Shown one piece after another: positions 55,998 through 64,000 of a stretch of DNA of 64,000 nucleotides. The DNA is taken from the NCBI RefSeq assembly GCF_003856975.1, contig NZ_CP033107.1, positions 3,472,001-3,536,000 of the forward strand, read 5' to 3'. The notes beneath the pieces are model-generated. The model did not search any database. It was not told the origin of the DNA and saw nothing but the letters and a program-made list of their open reading frames with translations. This stretch comes from Plantibacter sp. PA-3-X8. GTDB lineage: Bacteria; Actinomycetota; Actinomycetes; Actinomycetales; Microbacteriaceae. Position 1 is the stretch's first letter, and the number at the start of each line of letters is the position of its first letter. A program made the translations under genes and the position numbers.

Positions 55998-57305
55998 ATG
56001 GCCGTCACCGGGAGGTTCGTCGCGCTCGTCGCGTTCGGCATCGTGCCGATCGTGGTGCTCGGCGTGCTCACGGGCGACGCAGCTCCGGCGTTCATCGCGT
56101 GGCTCGTGCTCGCCGCCGCGCTCGGAGCGCTCGACCTCGTGGTCGCCGGTTCGCCTCGGGACATCGTCCTGCAGCGGCAGCTGCCGTCCCGGGTCAGGCT
56201 CGGTGACTCGGCGACGAGCACCCTCTTCCTCACCAACCGCGGAGGTCGCCGCGTCCGGGCGCTGGTGCGCGACGCCTGGCAGCCGTCGGCCGGCGCACCC
56301 ACCGGGCGGCTCCGCGTCGACCTCCCGCCCGGGGAGCGACGGAGCGTCAGCCTGGTGCTCACCCCGTTCCGTCGGGGCGAGCGACGGGTGTCCCAGGTCA
56401 CGGTGCGGTCGTTCGGTCCGCTCGGTCTCCTGGCTCGACAGGGGACGCTGAACAGCGCCGGGCACCTCCGGGTCCTGCCGGCGTTCAACTCCCGGAAGCA
56501 CCTCCCGAGCCGGATCGCACGCCTCCGCGAGCTCGACGGCGCGACGAGCGTCATGGTCCGCGGTCAGGGCACCGAGTTCGACTCCCTCCGCGAATACGTG
56601 CGAGGTGACGATGTCCGTTCGATCGACTGGCGTGCCACGGCACGACGCGGCGACGTCATGATCCGCACCTGGCGGCCCGAGCGCGACCGCCGGGTCGTCA
56701 TCGTCACCGACACCGGCCGCACCTCCGCCGCGCGTATCGCCGACGAGCCGCGCATCGACACCGCGTTCGAAGCCGCGCTCCTCCTGGCCGCTCTCGCCAC
56801 GAGAGCAGGCGACCGCATCGACTATCTCGCCTACGACCGTCGCGTGCGTGGTCGCGTCCAGGGGGCGACCGGCGCCGAACTCCTCTCCAGGATGGTCGAT
56901 GCGATGGCGCTCGTCGACCCGGAACTCATCGAGACCGACTGGGACGCCGTCCCAGGCCAGGTCAGGCAGATCACGAACCAGCGCGCCCTCGTCGTCCTGC
57001 AGACCTCGATCGACGCCCCCGGGGCCGCGCGCGGGCTCCTCGCCGTCCTCCCCCAGCTCACGCAGCGCCACACGGTCGTCGTGACGAGCGTCGTCGACCC
57101 GGCGACCCTCGAGGCCACGCGCGACCGCGGCGACCGAGAGACCGTCTACCGCGCCGCTGCGGCCGAACGCGCCCTGCTGGACATCGAACGCGTGTCCGCG
57201 GCGATCAGACAGCTCGGGGCCGACGTCGTCACCGGTTCGCCGGAGACCCTGCCCCCGGCGCTCGCCGACGCCTACATCGCGCTCAAGGCCTCCGGTCGGC
57301 TCTAG
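55998..57305 (+). CDS. DUF58-domain protein
   Basis: A 435-residue protein with two N-terminal membrane segments (about 5-47), a beta-rich part and the DUF58 core GTEFDSLREYVRGDDVRSIDWRATARRGDVMIRTWRPERDRRVVIVTDTGR near 190-245, which leads into a von Willebrand A-like fold. DUF58 proteins are obligate partners of MoxR. It is the last gene of the operon that starts at 51636; the next gene is convergent. Confidence 0.92.
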   Translation: MAVTGRFVALVAFGIVPIVVLGVLTGDAAPAFIAWLVLAAALGALDLVVAGSPRDIVLQRQLPSRVRLGDSATSTLFLTNRGGRRVRALVRDAWQPSAGAPTGRLRVDLPPGERRSVSLVLTPFRRGERRVSQVTVRSFGPLGLLARQGTLNSAGHLRVLPAFNSRKHLPSRIARLRELDGATSVMVRGQGTEFDSLREYVRGDDVRSIDWRATARRGDVMIRTWRPERDRRVVIVTDTGRTSAARIADEPRIDTAFEAALLLAALATRAGDRIDYLAYDRRVRGRVQGATGAELLSRMVDAMALVDPELIETDWDAVPGQVRQITNQRALVVLQTSIDAPGAARGLLAVLPQLTQRHTVVVTSVVDPATLEATRDRGDRETVYRAAAAERALLDIERVSAAIRQLGADVVTGSPETLPPALADAYIALKASGRL

Positions 57306-57365
57306 CCCGATCCGTTGCCGATCGATCGGCTTCCTCCGAGCGCCGGCCGGAACCGGATCGACGGG

Positions 57366-58232
57366 TCAGCGGCCCTTGCGCTTCTTGCGGCGTTCCCGGG
57401 CGAGCTCCTCCTGCTTGGCCTTCCGCGCGGCGAGCTGGGCGCCTCGGCTCGTCCCGGCGGCGGTGCCCTGGGTCGAACCGGCCTTCGGCGCCTTCCGTCG
57501 TCTCGCGTCCTGCTGCGGTGCAGGAGCGGCGGCCTGCTCGGTTGGGGCGGACCGTCGCGAGCTGTTGGCCGTGCGTCCGCGCACGATGCCGATGAACTCC
57601 TCCACGGCTTCGTCCTCGCGGTCCTGCGGCCAGACCAGCACGACCGGGATCGAAGGAAGACCGACGATCGGACGGTACTCCACGTCCTTCCGCTGGTGCA
57701 GTCGCGCGACCGACTGCGGGACCACGACGATCCCGACCTCGGACGCGGCCAGTTCGACCGCTGCCTCCGGGTCGTCGGTCAACGGGGCCGCCGGGGCGTC
57801 GAACCCGAGCACGGCGGCACGTTCGGCCCACTCCAAGACGAGCGGCGTCATGATCAGCTGCTCGTCGGCGAGCGCGGCCATCCCGACCGTGTCCTCGGCT
57901 CCGAGGGCAGCGCCCTTGGCGAAGACGACGACGGGGAGCTCCTCGAACAGGGCGATCGTGTTCAGCCCGTCCTGGTCGATCGGGACCCGGGCGAGCACGA
58001 CGTCCGCCGCTCCGCTGACCAGGACCGCTCGCTGCTCGTCGAGGTCCACTCGGATCAGGCGGAGTTCGTCCTCCGGACGGCGCTCGCTCCAGATGCGCGC
58101 CCACTTCCCTGGGTTCACGCCGCGCGCGTAGGCGACGGTCAGCGCCGGCGGGACGATCTCCGGCACCGTGTCGGCACCGAGCCCGTCGTCGCCGACATCG
58201 ATCCCGTCGATCTGGTCGTCCCGCCTGTCCAT
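57366..58232 (-). CDS. LysR substrate-binding-domain protein lacking an HTH
   Basis: A 288-residue protein. Residues 25-210 match a LysR-type periplasmic-binding-like domain (LTVAYARGVNPGKWARIWSERRPEDELRLIRVDLDEQRAVLVSGAADVVLARVP; VGIVVVPQSVARLH), but there is no N-terminal winged helix. The tail is Ala/Gln-rich and ends in a strongly basic stretch (KAKQEELARERRKKRKGR) that might bind nucleic acid. GTGGAGG precedes ATG 58232. It is divergent from the DUF5997 gene, a pairing I recall from related genomes. The ligand is unknown. Confidence 0.85.
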   Translation of the reverse strand: MDRRDDQIDGIDVGDDGLGADTVPEIVPPALTVAYARGVNPGKWARIWSERRPEDELRLIRVDLDEQRAVLVSGAADVVLARVPIDQDGLNTIALFEELPVVVFAKGAALGAEDTVGMAALADEQLIMTPLVLEWAERAAVLGFDAPAAPLTDDPEAAVELAASEVGIVVVPQSVARLHQRKDVEYRPIVGLPSIPVVLVWPQDREDEAVEEFIGIVRGRTANSSRRSAPTEQAAAPAPQQDARRRKAPKAGSTQGTAAGTSRGAQLAARKAKQEELARERRKKRKGR

Positions 58233-58318
58233 CGAAGCCTCCACTGCTCGGCTTGCCACACTACTGCAGCTCAGTCGACGGGTGATCCGGCTGGTTGGGC
58301 GAGGACACCGCAGCGGGG

Positions 58319-58324
58319 TACGCT
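58319..58324 (+). promoter_or_regulatory. -10 box TACGCT, leaderless start of the DUF5997 gene
   Basis: TACGCT-N6-ATG 58331. Confidence 0.55.
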
Positions 58325-58330
58325 GAGCGG

Positions 58331-58726
58331 ATGGGTGCGAGCGAACAGATCATGAAACCGGCGACCGCGGCGAAGAAGCTCGGGGTCTACCTGCCGGCGA
58401 CCCCGGCGTCGTTCCAGGAGGAGCCGATCACGCGGTCGGCGTTCCTCGAACTGCAGGCGAACCCGGCGGACTGGCTCGTCGAGCTCCGCAAGAACGGACC
58501 GCACCCGCGCGACGTCGTCGCCCGCAAGCTCGGCGTGTCGACCTCCGGTCTGGCTCGCGCCGAGATCACCGAGGCGTTGACCACCGAACAGATCCAGGAG
58601 CTCCTCCGCACGCTGCCCGCCTGGCTCGTACAGGAGCGCGCCGTCCACGCCGAGGTGAACGCCGAGAACGCCCGGGTCAACGCGAGGAACGCCGAGCGCC
58701 GCGCTCGATCCGAAGCCGGCGAGTAG
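58331..58726 (+). CDS. DUF5997-family protein
   Basis: A 131-residue basic, mostly helical protein: MKPATAAKKLGVYLPATPASFQEEPITRSAFLELQANPADWLVELRKNGPHPRDVVARKLGVSTSGLARA, a pattern with a helix-turn-helix look near residues 57-72. It ends in a coiled, Asn/Arg-rich segment. It is divergent from the LysR-like ligand-binding protein and could be its DNA-binding partner; this is an inference from position and content. It is convergent with the SpoIIM-like gene, 3 bases away. Confidence 0.8.
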   Translation: MGASEQIMKPATAAKKLGVYLPATPASFQEEPITRSAFLELQANPADWLVELRKNGPHPRDVVARKLGVSTSGLARAEITEALTTEQIQELLRTLPAWLVQERAVHAEVNAENARVNARNAERRARSEAGE

Positions 58727-58729
58727 CCG

Positions 58730-59725
58730 TCAGCCGGCGACGATCCGCTTCGCGCCGGCCTCGAACTCAGCCAGGTCACCGCGCTCGCCCGAGCGGTACG
58801 CGCGGCCGCCCCACCAGCACATGTAGGTCAGGAATGCGGCGAGCGCTCCCCCGCCGATGAGCATCTTGACCGCCCACGGCCACGGTGCGGGCGTCACGAA
58901 ACCCTCGACGAGCCCCGAGACGAAGAGCACGATCACCAGCCCGATGGCGATCGTGAACAGCGCTCGGCCCTCTTCGGCAAGCGCCTGGCCCCTCGTCCGA
59001 GGCCCCGGTGCCACCCAGGCCCAGAAGATGCGGAGACCCGCCGCTGCCGCGACGAACACCGCGGTGAGCTCGAGCATGCCGTGCGGAAGGATGTACTCGA
59101 AGAACACGTCGCCCTTGCCGTAGGCGAACATGACCCCCGCGGCCTGCCCGACACCCTGGGCGTTGGTGACGATGATGTACGGGACCCAGACACCGCTGAT
59201 GCCGAACGCGACGCATTGCGCTGCGATCCACGCGTTGTTCGTCCACACCTGGCCGGCGAAGCTCGCAGCCGGGTTGTTGGAGTAGTAGGCGACGAAGTCA
59301 TCCTCGACGTACTGCTTGAGCTGGGCGTCGGTACCGAGGTTCGCGAGGACCTGCGGGTTGCCGGCGATCCAGACGGCGTACAGGGTCGCGATGACGACCG
59401 TCGCGACCGCGACGGCGAGGGTCACCCACCGGACCCGGTAGAGCGCGGCCGGCAGCGCCAGGACGAAGAACCGCGGGACACTCGACAACACGTTCGCGCT
59501 GGCGCCGGTGAACCGGAGGCGCGCCCGCGACAGCGAGACCGAGAGGCGGTCGCCGACGAGGGTCGATCCGGCCGTCGTCTTGATCGCGGAGAGCTGGGTC
59601 GCTCCGGCCTGGTAGCGGTCGATCAGCTCATCGGCCTCCGGCCCGCTGAAGAACCGTTGCTTGCCGAGCGCGTCGAGGCGGTCCCATTCCTGGCGGTGGG
59701 CTGCGGAGTAGGCGTCGAGGTCCAT
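58730..59725 (-). CDS. SpoIIM/DUF95-family membrane protein
   Basis: A 331-residue protein related to stage II sporulation protein M. A helical cytosolic N-terminus (AAHRQEWDRLDALGKQRFFSGPEADELIDRYQAGATQLS) precedes about six membrane segments; NPAASFAGQVWTNNAWIAAQCVAFGISGVW and FFEYILPHGMLELTAVFVAAAAGLRI are the family core. Non-sporulating actinobacteria carry it beside RDD and MoxR/DUF58 genes, as here. It starts at ATG 59725, seven bases after TAGCAT. Confidence 0.9.
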   Translation of the reverse strand: MDLDAYSAAHRQEWDRLDALGKQRFFSGPEADELIDRYQAGATQLSAIKTTAGSTLVGDRLSVSLSRARLRFTGASANVLSSVPRFFVLALPAALYRVRWVTLAVAVATVVIATLYAVWIAGNPQVLANLGTDAQLKQYVEDDFVAYYSNNPAASFAGQVWTNNAWIAAQCVAFGISGVWVPYIIVTNAQGVGQAAGVMFAYGKGDVFFEYILPHGMLELTAVFVAAAAGLRIFWAWVAPGPRTRGQALAEEGRALFTIAIGLVIVLFVSGLVEGFVTPAPWPWAVKMLIGGGALAAFLTYMCWWGGRAYRSGERGDLAEFEAGAKRIVAG

Positions 59726-59732
59726 CGCAGCC

Positions 59733-59738
59733 ATGCTA
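59733..59738 (-). promoter_or_regulatory. -10 box TAGCAT, leaderless start of the SpoIIM-like gene
   Basis: TAGCAT-N7-ATG 59725 on the minus strand. The ATG contained in the box itself is in frame two codons further but cannot be the start if the box is used. Confidence 0.45.
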
Positions 59739-59792
59739 CGCGGTGGTGGCGCTCCATGGCCGGTCCCCCGCGCATCTGCTTGAATGGAGCAC

Positions 59793-60653
59793 ATGTCCGA
59801 ACCGGCCCGGGTCCCGCTGCACGAGACGACGCTGGACGACGGCACCGAGCTGATCACCGGCGAGGCGGTCGCCCTCGACGTGCGGCCCACCGGATTCATC
59901 CTGCGCGCGGCGGGCGCCATCATCGACTACGTGGTGTCCATCCTCGTGTTCGTCGGCCTCATGCTCGCGATGTTCTCCTGGATCCTGTCCGGGGTCGCCA
60001 TGGACACCGCGATGTTCACCGCCATCGTGCTCGGCCTGACGGTGCTCTGTCTCGTCGTCCTGCCGGCAGCGGTCGAGATCGCCACCCGCGGACGGTCGCT
60101 CGGCAGACTCGTGGTCGGTGCCCGCATCGTCCGGGACGACGGCGGTGCACCCGGCTTCCGGCACGCGTTCATCCGTGCCCTCACCGGGTACTTCGAGATC
60201 TACGCCACAGCTGGCGGCATCGCCGCACTCACCGGCCTGCTCAGTGCTCGCTCGAAGCGTCTGGGCGACGTGCTCGCCGGGACCTACAGCCAACGTGAGC
60301 GTCTGCCGCGGGTGGTGGAGCCCGTCGCGATGATCCCACCGCAGCTCGCCGCCTGGGCCGGCGGCGCCGACGTGGCCCGACTGCCCGATCCGCTGGCGCG
60401 GCGCGTCACCCAGTTCCTCAAGCAGGCCGGCTCACTGACCCCGGCCACGAGGACCCGATTGGCGGCCGAACTCGCGGCAGAGGTGTCCCGATTCGTGTCG
60501 CCGCTGCCGATCGCTCCCCCGGAGGCGTTCCTCGTCGGTGTCTCCGTCATCCGCCGGGAGCGCGAGTACCAGGCCCAACTCGCGGCCCGTCAGCGCCTGT
60601 CACTCCTCCAGCCGGTGCTGAGCGGTCAGCCGCACCGGTTCCCCGACCGCTGA
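59793..60653 (+). CDS. RDD-family membrane protein
   Basis: A 286-residue protein with an RDD domain (residues 33-165): FILRAAGAIIDYVVSILVFVG carries the Arg-Asp-type positions, and RGRSLGRLVVGARIVRDDG follows. Three to four membrane segments. A cytosolic tail of about 120 residues is helical. It is divergent from the SpoIIM-like gene; the pair is commonly linked. A role in membrane or transport is unproven. Confidence 0.88.
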   Translation: MSEPARVPLHETTLDDGTELITGEAVALDVRPTGFILRAAGAIIDYVVSILVFVGLMLAMFSWILSGVAMDTAMFTAIVLGLTVLCLVVLPAAVEIATRGRSLGRLVVGARIVRDDGGAPGFRHAFIRALTGYFEIYATAGGIAALTGLLSARSKRLGDVLAGTYSQRERLPRVVEPVAMIPPQLAAWAGGADVARLPDPLARRVTQFLKQAGSLTPATRTRLAAELAAEVSRFVSPLPIAPPEAFLVGVSVIRREREYQAQLAARQRLSLLQPVLSGQPHRFPDR

Positions 60654-60666
60654 GGCGGGGAACCGG
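60635..60666. terminator. Hairpin between RDD gene and ahcY
   Basis: Arms of 10 bases (CCGGTTCCCC and its complement) around a 12-base loop overlap the RDD stop codon and end 10 bases before the ahcY stop, between convergent genes. Confidence 0.65.
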
Positions 60667-60675
60667 CGGCACCGC

Positions 60676-62166
60676 CTAGTAGCGGTAGTGGTCGACCTTG
60701 TACGGGCCCTCGACCGGCACGCCGATGTAGTCGGCCTGCTCGCGCGTGAGCGTCGTCAGCTGCACGCCGAGCGCGTCGAGGTGCAGGCGTGCGACCTTCT
60801 CGTCGAGGTGCTTCGGCAGCACGTACACGCCGATCGGGTACTCCTCGATCCGCGTCCAGAGCTCGAGCTGTGCGAGCACCTGGTTCGTGAAGGAGTTGCT
60901 CATCACGAACGAGGGGTGCCCCGTCGCGTTCCCGAGGTTCATGAGTCGTCCCTCGCTGAGCACGAGGACGCTGCGCCCCGTGGGGAGGCGCCACTCGTGG
61001 ACCTGGGGCTTGATCTCGATCTTCTCGGCGCCCTCGAGCGCCTCGAGCGAGGCCATGTCGATCTCGTTGTCGAAGTGCCCGACGTTCGAGACGATCGCGA
61101 GGTGCTTGAGCGCGAGGATGTGATCGAGGGTGACGACGTTGAAGTTGCCGGTGCACGTCACGATGATGTCGACCTGGTCGGCGACGCTCTCGAGGGTCGC
61201 GACCTGGAAGCCGTCCATCGACGCCTGGAGGGCGCAGATCGGGTCGACCTCGGACACGATGACCCGAGCGCCCTGGCCGCGGAGGGCCTCAGCTGCACCC
61301 TTGCCGACGTCGCCGTAGCCCGCGACGAAGACGACCTTGCCACCGATGAGCACGTCGGTCGCGCGGTTGAGGCCGTCCGGCAGCGAGTGCCGGATGCCGT
61401 ACTTGTTGTCGAACTTGCTCTTCGTGACCGAGTCGTTCACGTTGATCGCGGGGAACAGCAGCTCACCCTGCTTCGCCAGCTCGTAGAGGCGGTGGACACC
61501 GGTGGTGGTCTCCTCGGTCACGCCGAGGATGTCGGCGGCGACCTTCGTCCAACGGTCGCTGCTGCCGGCGAGCGAACGGCGGAGCACGTCGAGGACGATG
61601 CTGTACTCGTGGCTGTCGGCGTCGGTCGTGTCGGGGACCGCTCCGGCCAGCTCGAACCGACGGCCCTGGTGGACGAGCATGCTCGCGTCGCCACCGTCGT
61701 CGAGGATGAGGTTGGGTCCGGTCCACTCGGCTCCGGCCGCGGCGGCCTCGGTCGACCAGTCGAAGATCTGCTCGGTGCACCACCAGTACTCTTCGAGCGT
61801 CTCGCCCTTCCAAGCGAAGACCGGCACGCCGGCCGGTGCCTCGACGGTCCCGTGCGGACCGACGGCGACGGCCGCTGCCGCCTCGTCCTGGGTCGAGAAG
61901 ATGTTGCAGCTCGCCCAGCGCACCTGGGCACCGAGCGCGACGAGCGTCTCGATGAGCACCGCGGTCTGCACCGTCATGTGCAGCGAACCGGCGATGCGGG
62001 CACCGGCGAGCGGCTGGCTCGCGCCGAACTCCTCACGGAGGGCCATCAGGCCGGGCATCTCGTTCTCGGCGAGGCGGAGCTGGTGTCGGCCGGCCTCGGC
62101 GAGCGACAGGTCGGCCACCTTGTAGGGCAGGGTGGTCGTGGGGGCAGTCGGTGCGGAAGAACTCAT
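60676..62166 (-). CDS. ahcY: Adenosylhomocysteinase
   Basis: Splits S-adenosylhomocysteine into adenosine and homocysteine, closing the methyl cycle that metX/metY feed. The 496-residue protein has [13 protein letters not shown] near 63, the insert-containing actinobacterial core, [16 protein letters not shown] near 220 with catalytic Lys/Asp, [20 protein letters not shown] (NAD site) near 281 and the C-terminal KVDHYRY that reaches the partner subunit's NAD. GAGAAT-N6-ATG 62166 suggests a leaderless mRNA, so no SAH riboswitch is likely. Confidence 0.96.
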   Translation of the reverse strand: MSSSAPTAPTTTLPYKVADLSLAEAGRHQLRLAENEMPGLMALREEFGASQPLAGARIAGSLHMTVQTAVLIETLVALGAQVRWASCNIFSTQDEAAAAVAVGPHGTVEAPAGVPVFAWKGETLEEYWWCTEQIFDWSTEAAAAGAEWTGPNLILDDGGDASMLVHQGRRFELAGAVPDTTDADSHEYSIVLDVLRRSLAGSSDRWTKVAADILGVTEETTTGVHRLYELAKQGELLFPAINVNDSVTKSKFDNKYGIRHSLPDGLNRATDVLIGGKVVFVAGYGDVGKGAAEALRGQGARVIVSEVDPICALQASMDGFQVATLESVADQVDIIVTCTGNFNVVTLDHILALKHLAIVSNVGHFDNEIDMASLEALEGAEKIEIKPQVHEWRLPTGRSVLVLSEGRLMNLGNATGHPSFVMSNSFTNQVLAQLELWTRIEEYPIGVYVLPKHLDEKVARLHLDALGVQLTTLTREQADYIGVPVEGPYKVDHYRY

Positions 62167-62172
62167 GACGCC

Positions 62173-62178
62173 ATTCTC
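62173..62178 (-). promoter_or_regulatory. -10 box GAGAAT, leaderless start of ahcY
   Basis: GAGAAT-N6-ATG 62166 on the minus strand. The 82-base gap to the next gene leaves little room for a leader riboswitch. Confidence 0.45.
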
Positions 62179-62248
62179 GCAGACCGTCAGGCGTCGTGGA
62201 CCTTCATGTCGGGCCCGAGATCGGCACCACGCGGTGGCGGGCCGACGG

Positions 62249-62470
62249 TCAGGAGCCGTAGCCGACGTCGCCGAGGACGCTGTGCTTCACGACGCTCCAG
62301 CCCTGCGGCACGCTCAGCCGTACGGCGTGGATGGAGCAGAGGTCGTAGCTGTGCGGGCTCTTCTCGATGCTCAGCGGCCCGAGGACGGCCATCGAGTCAC
62401 GGTAGTCGTAGGTCAGCGTCGCCACGGGCTCGCGCGAGCAGCCGACCTTCGAACACATCCTGTCCACCAT
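62249..62470 (-). CDS. DUF3499-family small protein
   Basis: A 73-residue protein with possible zinc ligands: [19 protein letters not shown] (two Cys) and [21 protein letters not shown] (Cys, His). This is the DUF3499 pattern, conserved in actinobacteria next to a zincin-like protein, as here. TACGCT lies seven bases before ATG 62470. Its function is unknown; a small zinc-binding regulator is a guess. It shares the control region with the divergent gene at 62566. Confidence 0.88.
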   Translation of the reverse strand: MVDRMCSKVGCSREPVATLTYDYRDSMAVLGPLSIEKSPHSYDLCSIHAVRLSVPQGWSVVKHSVLGDVGYGS

Positions 62471-62477
62471 TTGCCCC

Positions 62478-62483
62478 AGCGTA
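62478..62483 (-). promoter_or_regulatory. -10 box TACGCT, leaderless start of the DUF3499 gene
   Basis: TACGCT-N7-ATG 62470 on the minus strand. Confidence 0.5.
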
Positions 62484-62553
62484 GCCCGCGGGCGCCGGCG
62501 GCACCGTCCGGCTCGCCGGTCGAGCGGGTCTGAACCGGGCCGCCGACCACACC

Positions 62554-62559
62554 TAGACT
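62554..62559 (+). promoter_or_regulatory. -10 box TAGACT, leaderless start of the zincin-like gene
   Basis: TAGACT-N6-ATG 62566. Confidence 0.55.
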
Positions 62560-62565
62560 GGACGC

Positions 62566-63003
62566 ATGGCGCAGGCTGACGAGGAGACGCGAGGCGCCCT
62601 CTCGCGCCGCCGATCACGGCACGGTCGCAACGGTCGGTCGAGCGTCGTCGGACCGGACGTGCCACCGATCGACACCCGGATCGACCAGTTCGACCTGACG
62701 GTCGCCACCACCGCCGACTACCTCCGCGGAGCCTGGCCCGCCGAACTCGCCGACGTCCGGTTCGAGGTCGGCGCGATGCCGGCGCAGAACTCCGGGACGG
62801 ACGGCGTCGACCGCTGGTTCGTCGACCGAGCACGCCGACGCATCATCCTGTACCGGTTGCCCATCCAGCGGATGAGCAAGCTCCACCGGAACGACGAGCT
62901 GCATCAGCGCATGATGGTGGAGAGCTGCGTGTTCCGCGCCGTCGCCGAGCTCCTCGGCAAGGACCCCTGGGACCTCGGGCCGGAACGGTACCGGTTCCTC
63001 TGA
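62566..63003 (+). CDS. Zincin-like (metallopeptidase-family) protein without HExxH
   Basis: A 145-residue protein. RIDQFDLTVATTADYLRGAWPAELADVRFEVGAMPA and RRIILYRLPIQRMSKLHRNDELHQRMMVESCVFRAVAELLGKDPWDLGPERYRFL match the small zincin-like family encoded beside DUF3499. The family motif HExxH is replaced by VESCVFRA, so zinc peptidase activity is doubtful. The N-terminus is basic and Arg-rich (RRRSRHGRNGR). Confidence 0.82.
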   Translation: MAQADEETRGALSRRRSRHGRNGRSSVVGPDVPPIDTRIDQFDLTVATTADYLRGAWPAELADVRFEVGAMPAQNSGTDGVDRWFVDRARRRIILYRLPIQRMSKLHRNDELHQRMMVESCVFRAVAELLGKDPWDLGPERYRFL

Positions 63004-63019
63004 CCCGAGGCCGCCGCGG

Positions 63020-64000
63020 TCAGCGCGGGTAGACGCTGATCGGCGCCGCCAGCGGGTTCGGCGGCGTGACCGGCAGCGACGTGAGCCGCCCCGCCGCGGC
63101 GAGACTGATCGAGGCGTGGAGGCCGTCGGCCCCGGCGAGGACGTAGCTCTGACCGGCGCCGACGCCGATGGTCACCGCCGCTCCGGCGCCGACCTTCGCC
63201 GTGGTCTCCTTGCCGTCAGCCCCCGTCAACGTGAGTTCGGCGTCGGAGCCAGACGGGTTGAAGACGTGGAGCTTCTGCCCCGGCCCGGTGGGGACCGTGA
63301 GGGCCGCGGTGTCGTCGAGTGCGGGCGTCGCTCCGAACCAGGCGAAGTCCTCGAGCGTTCCGCCGCGCGAGTTCGTCCGGGCCGCCGCGACCACCGGTCG
63401 GGTCGAGGTGACCTCCAGCGAGAACTCACCGGCCGGGAGTTCGGCCAGGGCGATCTCACCGGGAACGCCCGGCTGGATGGTCGCGTCGATGACGATCGGC
63501 TCGTCCTTCGCGTTCTCCCGGGTGGCGGTGATGACGACGTCGGCTGGCTCGGATCCCGGCGCGAACAGTCTGAGGGCCGTGGCCCGGTCGTCGACGGACG
63601 CGGTGTCGGAGCTCGCCCCTGCGGCCGCGGGGGCCGTGACGACGACGCCGGGGATCACGAGGTCGGTCGAAGGCGACGCGGTCGGCCCCTGGACCTCGAC
63701 GCCACCGGGGGTCAGGACGCGGACCGTGCTCTGCTGGAGCGCGGCCACCACCTGGCCGCCCTCGCTCGTCACGTGCACGACCGGGGTCGGCTCGTTGGGT
63801 GCGAGGCCGGTGAGGGCGATCACGCGCTGCGTGCCGGTGGCGACGACGATCCCGGCGGCACCCGGAGCGTCGATCCGCCCGGCGGCACCGAAGACCTCGA
63901 GGGTCACGTTCGCGTCGACGGCCGACGGGTTGCTCAAGAGGATCAGGGTGGTACGACCGATGTCGCTCGAACCACCGACGAGCCAGCTCTCGGCCGATGC
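63020..64000 (-). CDS. DUF5719-family cell-surface protein (5' end outside window)
   Basis: The C-terminal 326 codons of a protein that starts beyond the right edge; the frame is open to position 64000. Repeated beta-sandwich modules are visible: LILLSNPSAVDANVTLEVFGAAG, LRLFAPGSEPADVVITATREN and LHVFNPSGSDAELTLTGADGKE. This is the DUF5719 pattern, common next to DUF3499. The composition (Ala, Thr, Val, Pro, no Cys) fits a secreted or membrane-anchored protein; the anchor would be in the missing part. An internal TTG at 63937 is not the real start. Convergent with the zincin-like gene. Confidence 0.8.
   Translation of the reverse strand, partial: ASAESWLVGGSSDIGRTTLILLSNPSAVDANVTLEVFGAAGRIDAPGAAGIVVATGTQRVIALTGLAPNEPTPVVHVTSEGGQVVAALQQSTVRVLTPGGVEVQGPTASPSTDLVIPGVVVTAPAAAGASSDTASVDDRATALRLFAPGSEPADVVITATRENAKDEPIVIDATIQPGVPGEIALAELPAGEFSLEVTSTRPVVAAARTNSRGGTLEDFAWFGATPALDDTAALTVPTGPGQKLHVFNPSGSDAELTLTGADGKETTAKVGAGAAVTIGVGAGQSYVLAGADGLHASISLAAAGRLTSLPVTPPNPLAAPISVYPR

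Noticed and set aside
62167..62248. SAH riboswitch in front of ahcY
   Set aside because: Only 82 bases separate the genes, and GAGAAT-N6-ATG suggests there is no leader.

Overview
The window is high-GC DNA (clearly above 65% G+C by eye) from an actinobacterium. A WhiB regulator, Lsr2, the MtrA-MtrB-LpqB module, a fused OdhA-type 2-oxoglutarate dehydrogenase, the SigH/RsrA thiol-stress pair and an Rv3235-like protein next to SecA all point to Actinomycetia. Gene content and the many leaderless genes fit Microbacteriaceae best; the family is an inference from synteny and protein style, not from a marker gene. It is an ordinary chromosomal stretch: 60 protein genes, two of them cut by the edges (ung on the left, a DUF5719 gene on the right). 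I found no rRNA, tRNA, CRISPR, insertion sequence or prophage, and no gene-free stretch over 300 bases.

Layout. 1-4.2 kb: uracil-DNA glycosylase, an S51/class I amidotransferase-like protein, a phosphoribosyltransferase, an MFS pump and an SDR. 4.2-7.2 kb: metY and metX, direct-sulfhydrylation methionine synthesis; the ahcY end of the methyl cycle is at 60.7-62.2 kb. 7.3-10.3 kb: a translationally coupled histidine kinase / kinase-like membrane protein / LuxR regulator operon. 10.5-13.4 kb: MFS pump, thiamine-binding-like protein, GT87-type glycosyltransferase. 13.5-16.6 kb: a compact flavin electron-transfer operon (FMN-binding lipoprotein, ApbE, membrane RnfD-like/FNR fusion). 16.7-25.5 kb: nnrD, an old-yellow-enzyme gene with a SigR-type promoter, two CNNM/CorC-like transporters, an MFS/LysR divergent pair, GuaB1. 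25.7-35.7 kb: odhA, Na+/H+ antiporter, rsrA-sigH, aroA-rsgA-bcp. 35.8-42 kb: whiB, PdtaS-like kinase, lsr2, a CpaE/SAF pair, three small conserved genes. 42-51.5 kb: secA, PadR, hpf, comF, lpqB-mtrB-mtrA. 51.6-60.7 kb: the membrane/MoxR/DUF58 group with SpoIIM-like and RDD proteins. 60.7-64 kb: ahcY, DUF3499, a zincin-like protein, DUF5719.

Two signals stand out. First, GGAAT-N18-GTT (the SigR/SigH consensus) occurs exactly in front of sigH itself and exactly in front of the old-yellow-enzyme gene, which suggests a thiol-stress circuit contained in the window. Second, at least sixteen genes have a TANNNT-like -10 box only 6-8 bases before the start codon and therefore probably give leaderless mRNAs. 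Two copies of an inverted-repeat-bounded extragenic element (5.75-5.91 and 10.31-10.47 kb) and several operator-like palindromes are further structures not explained by the genes.
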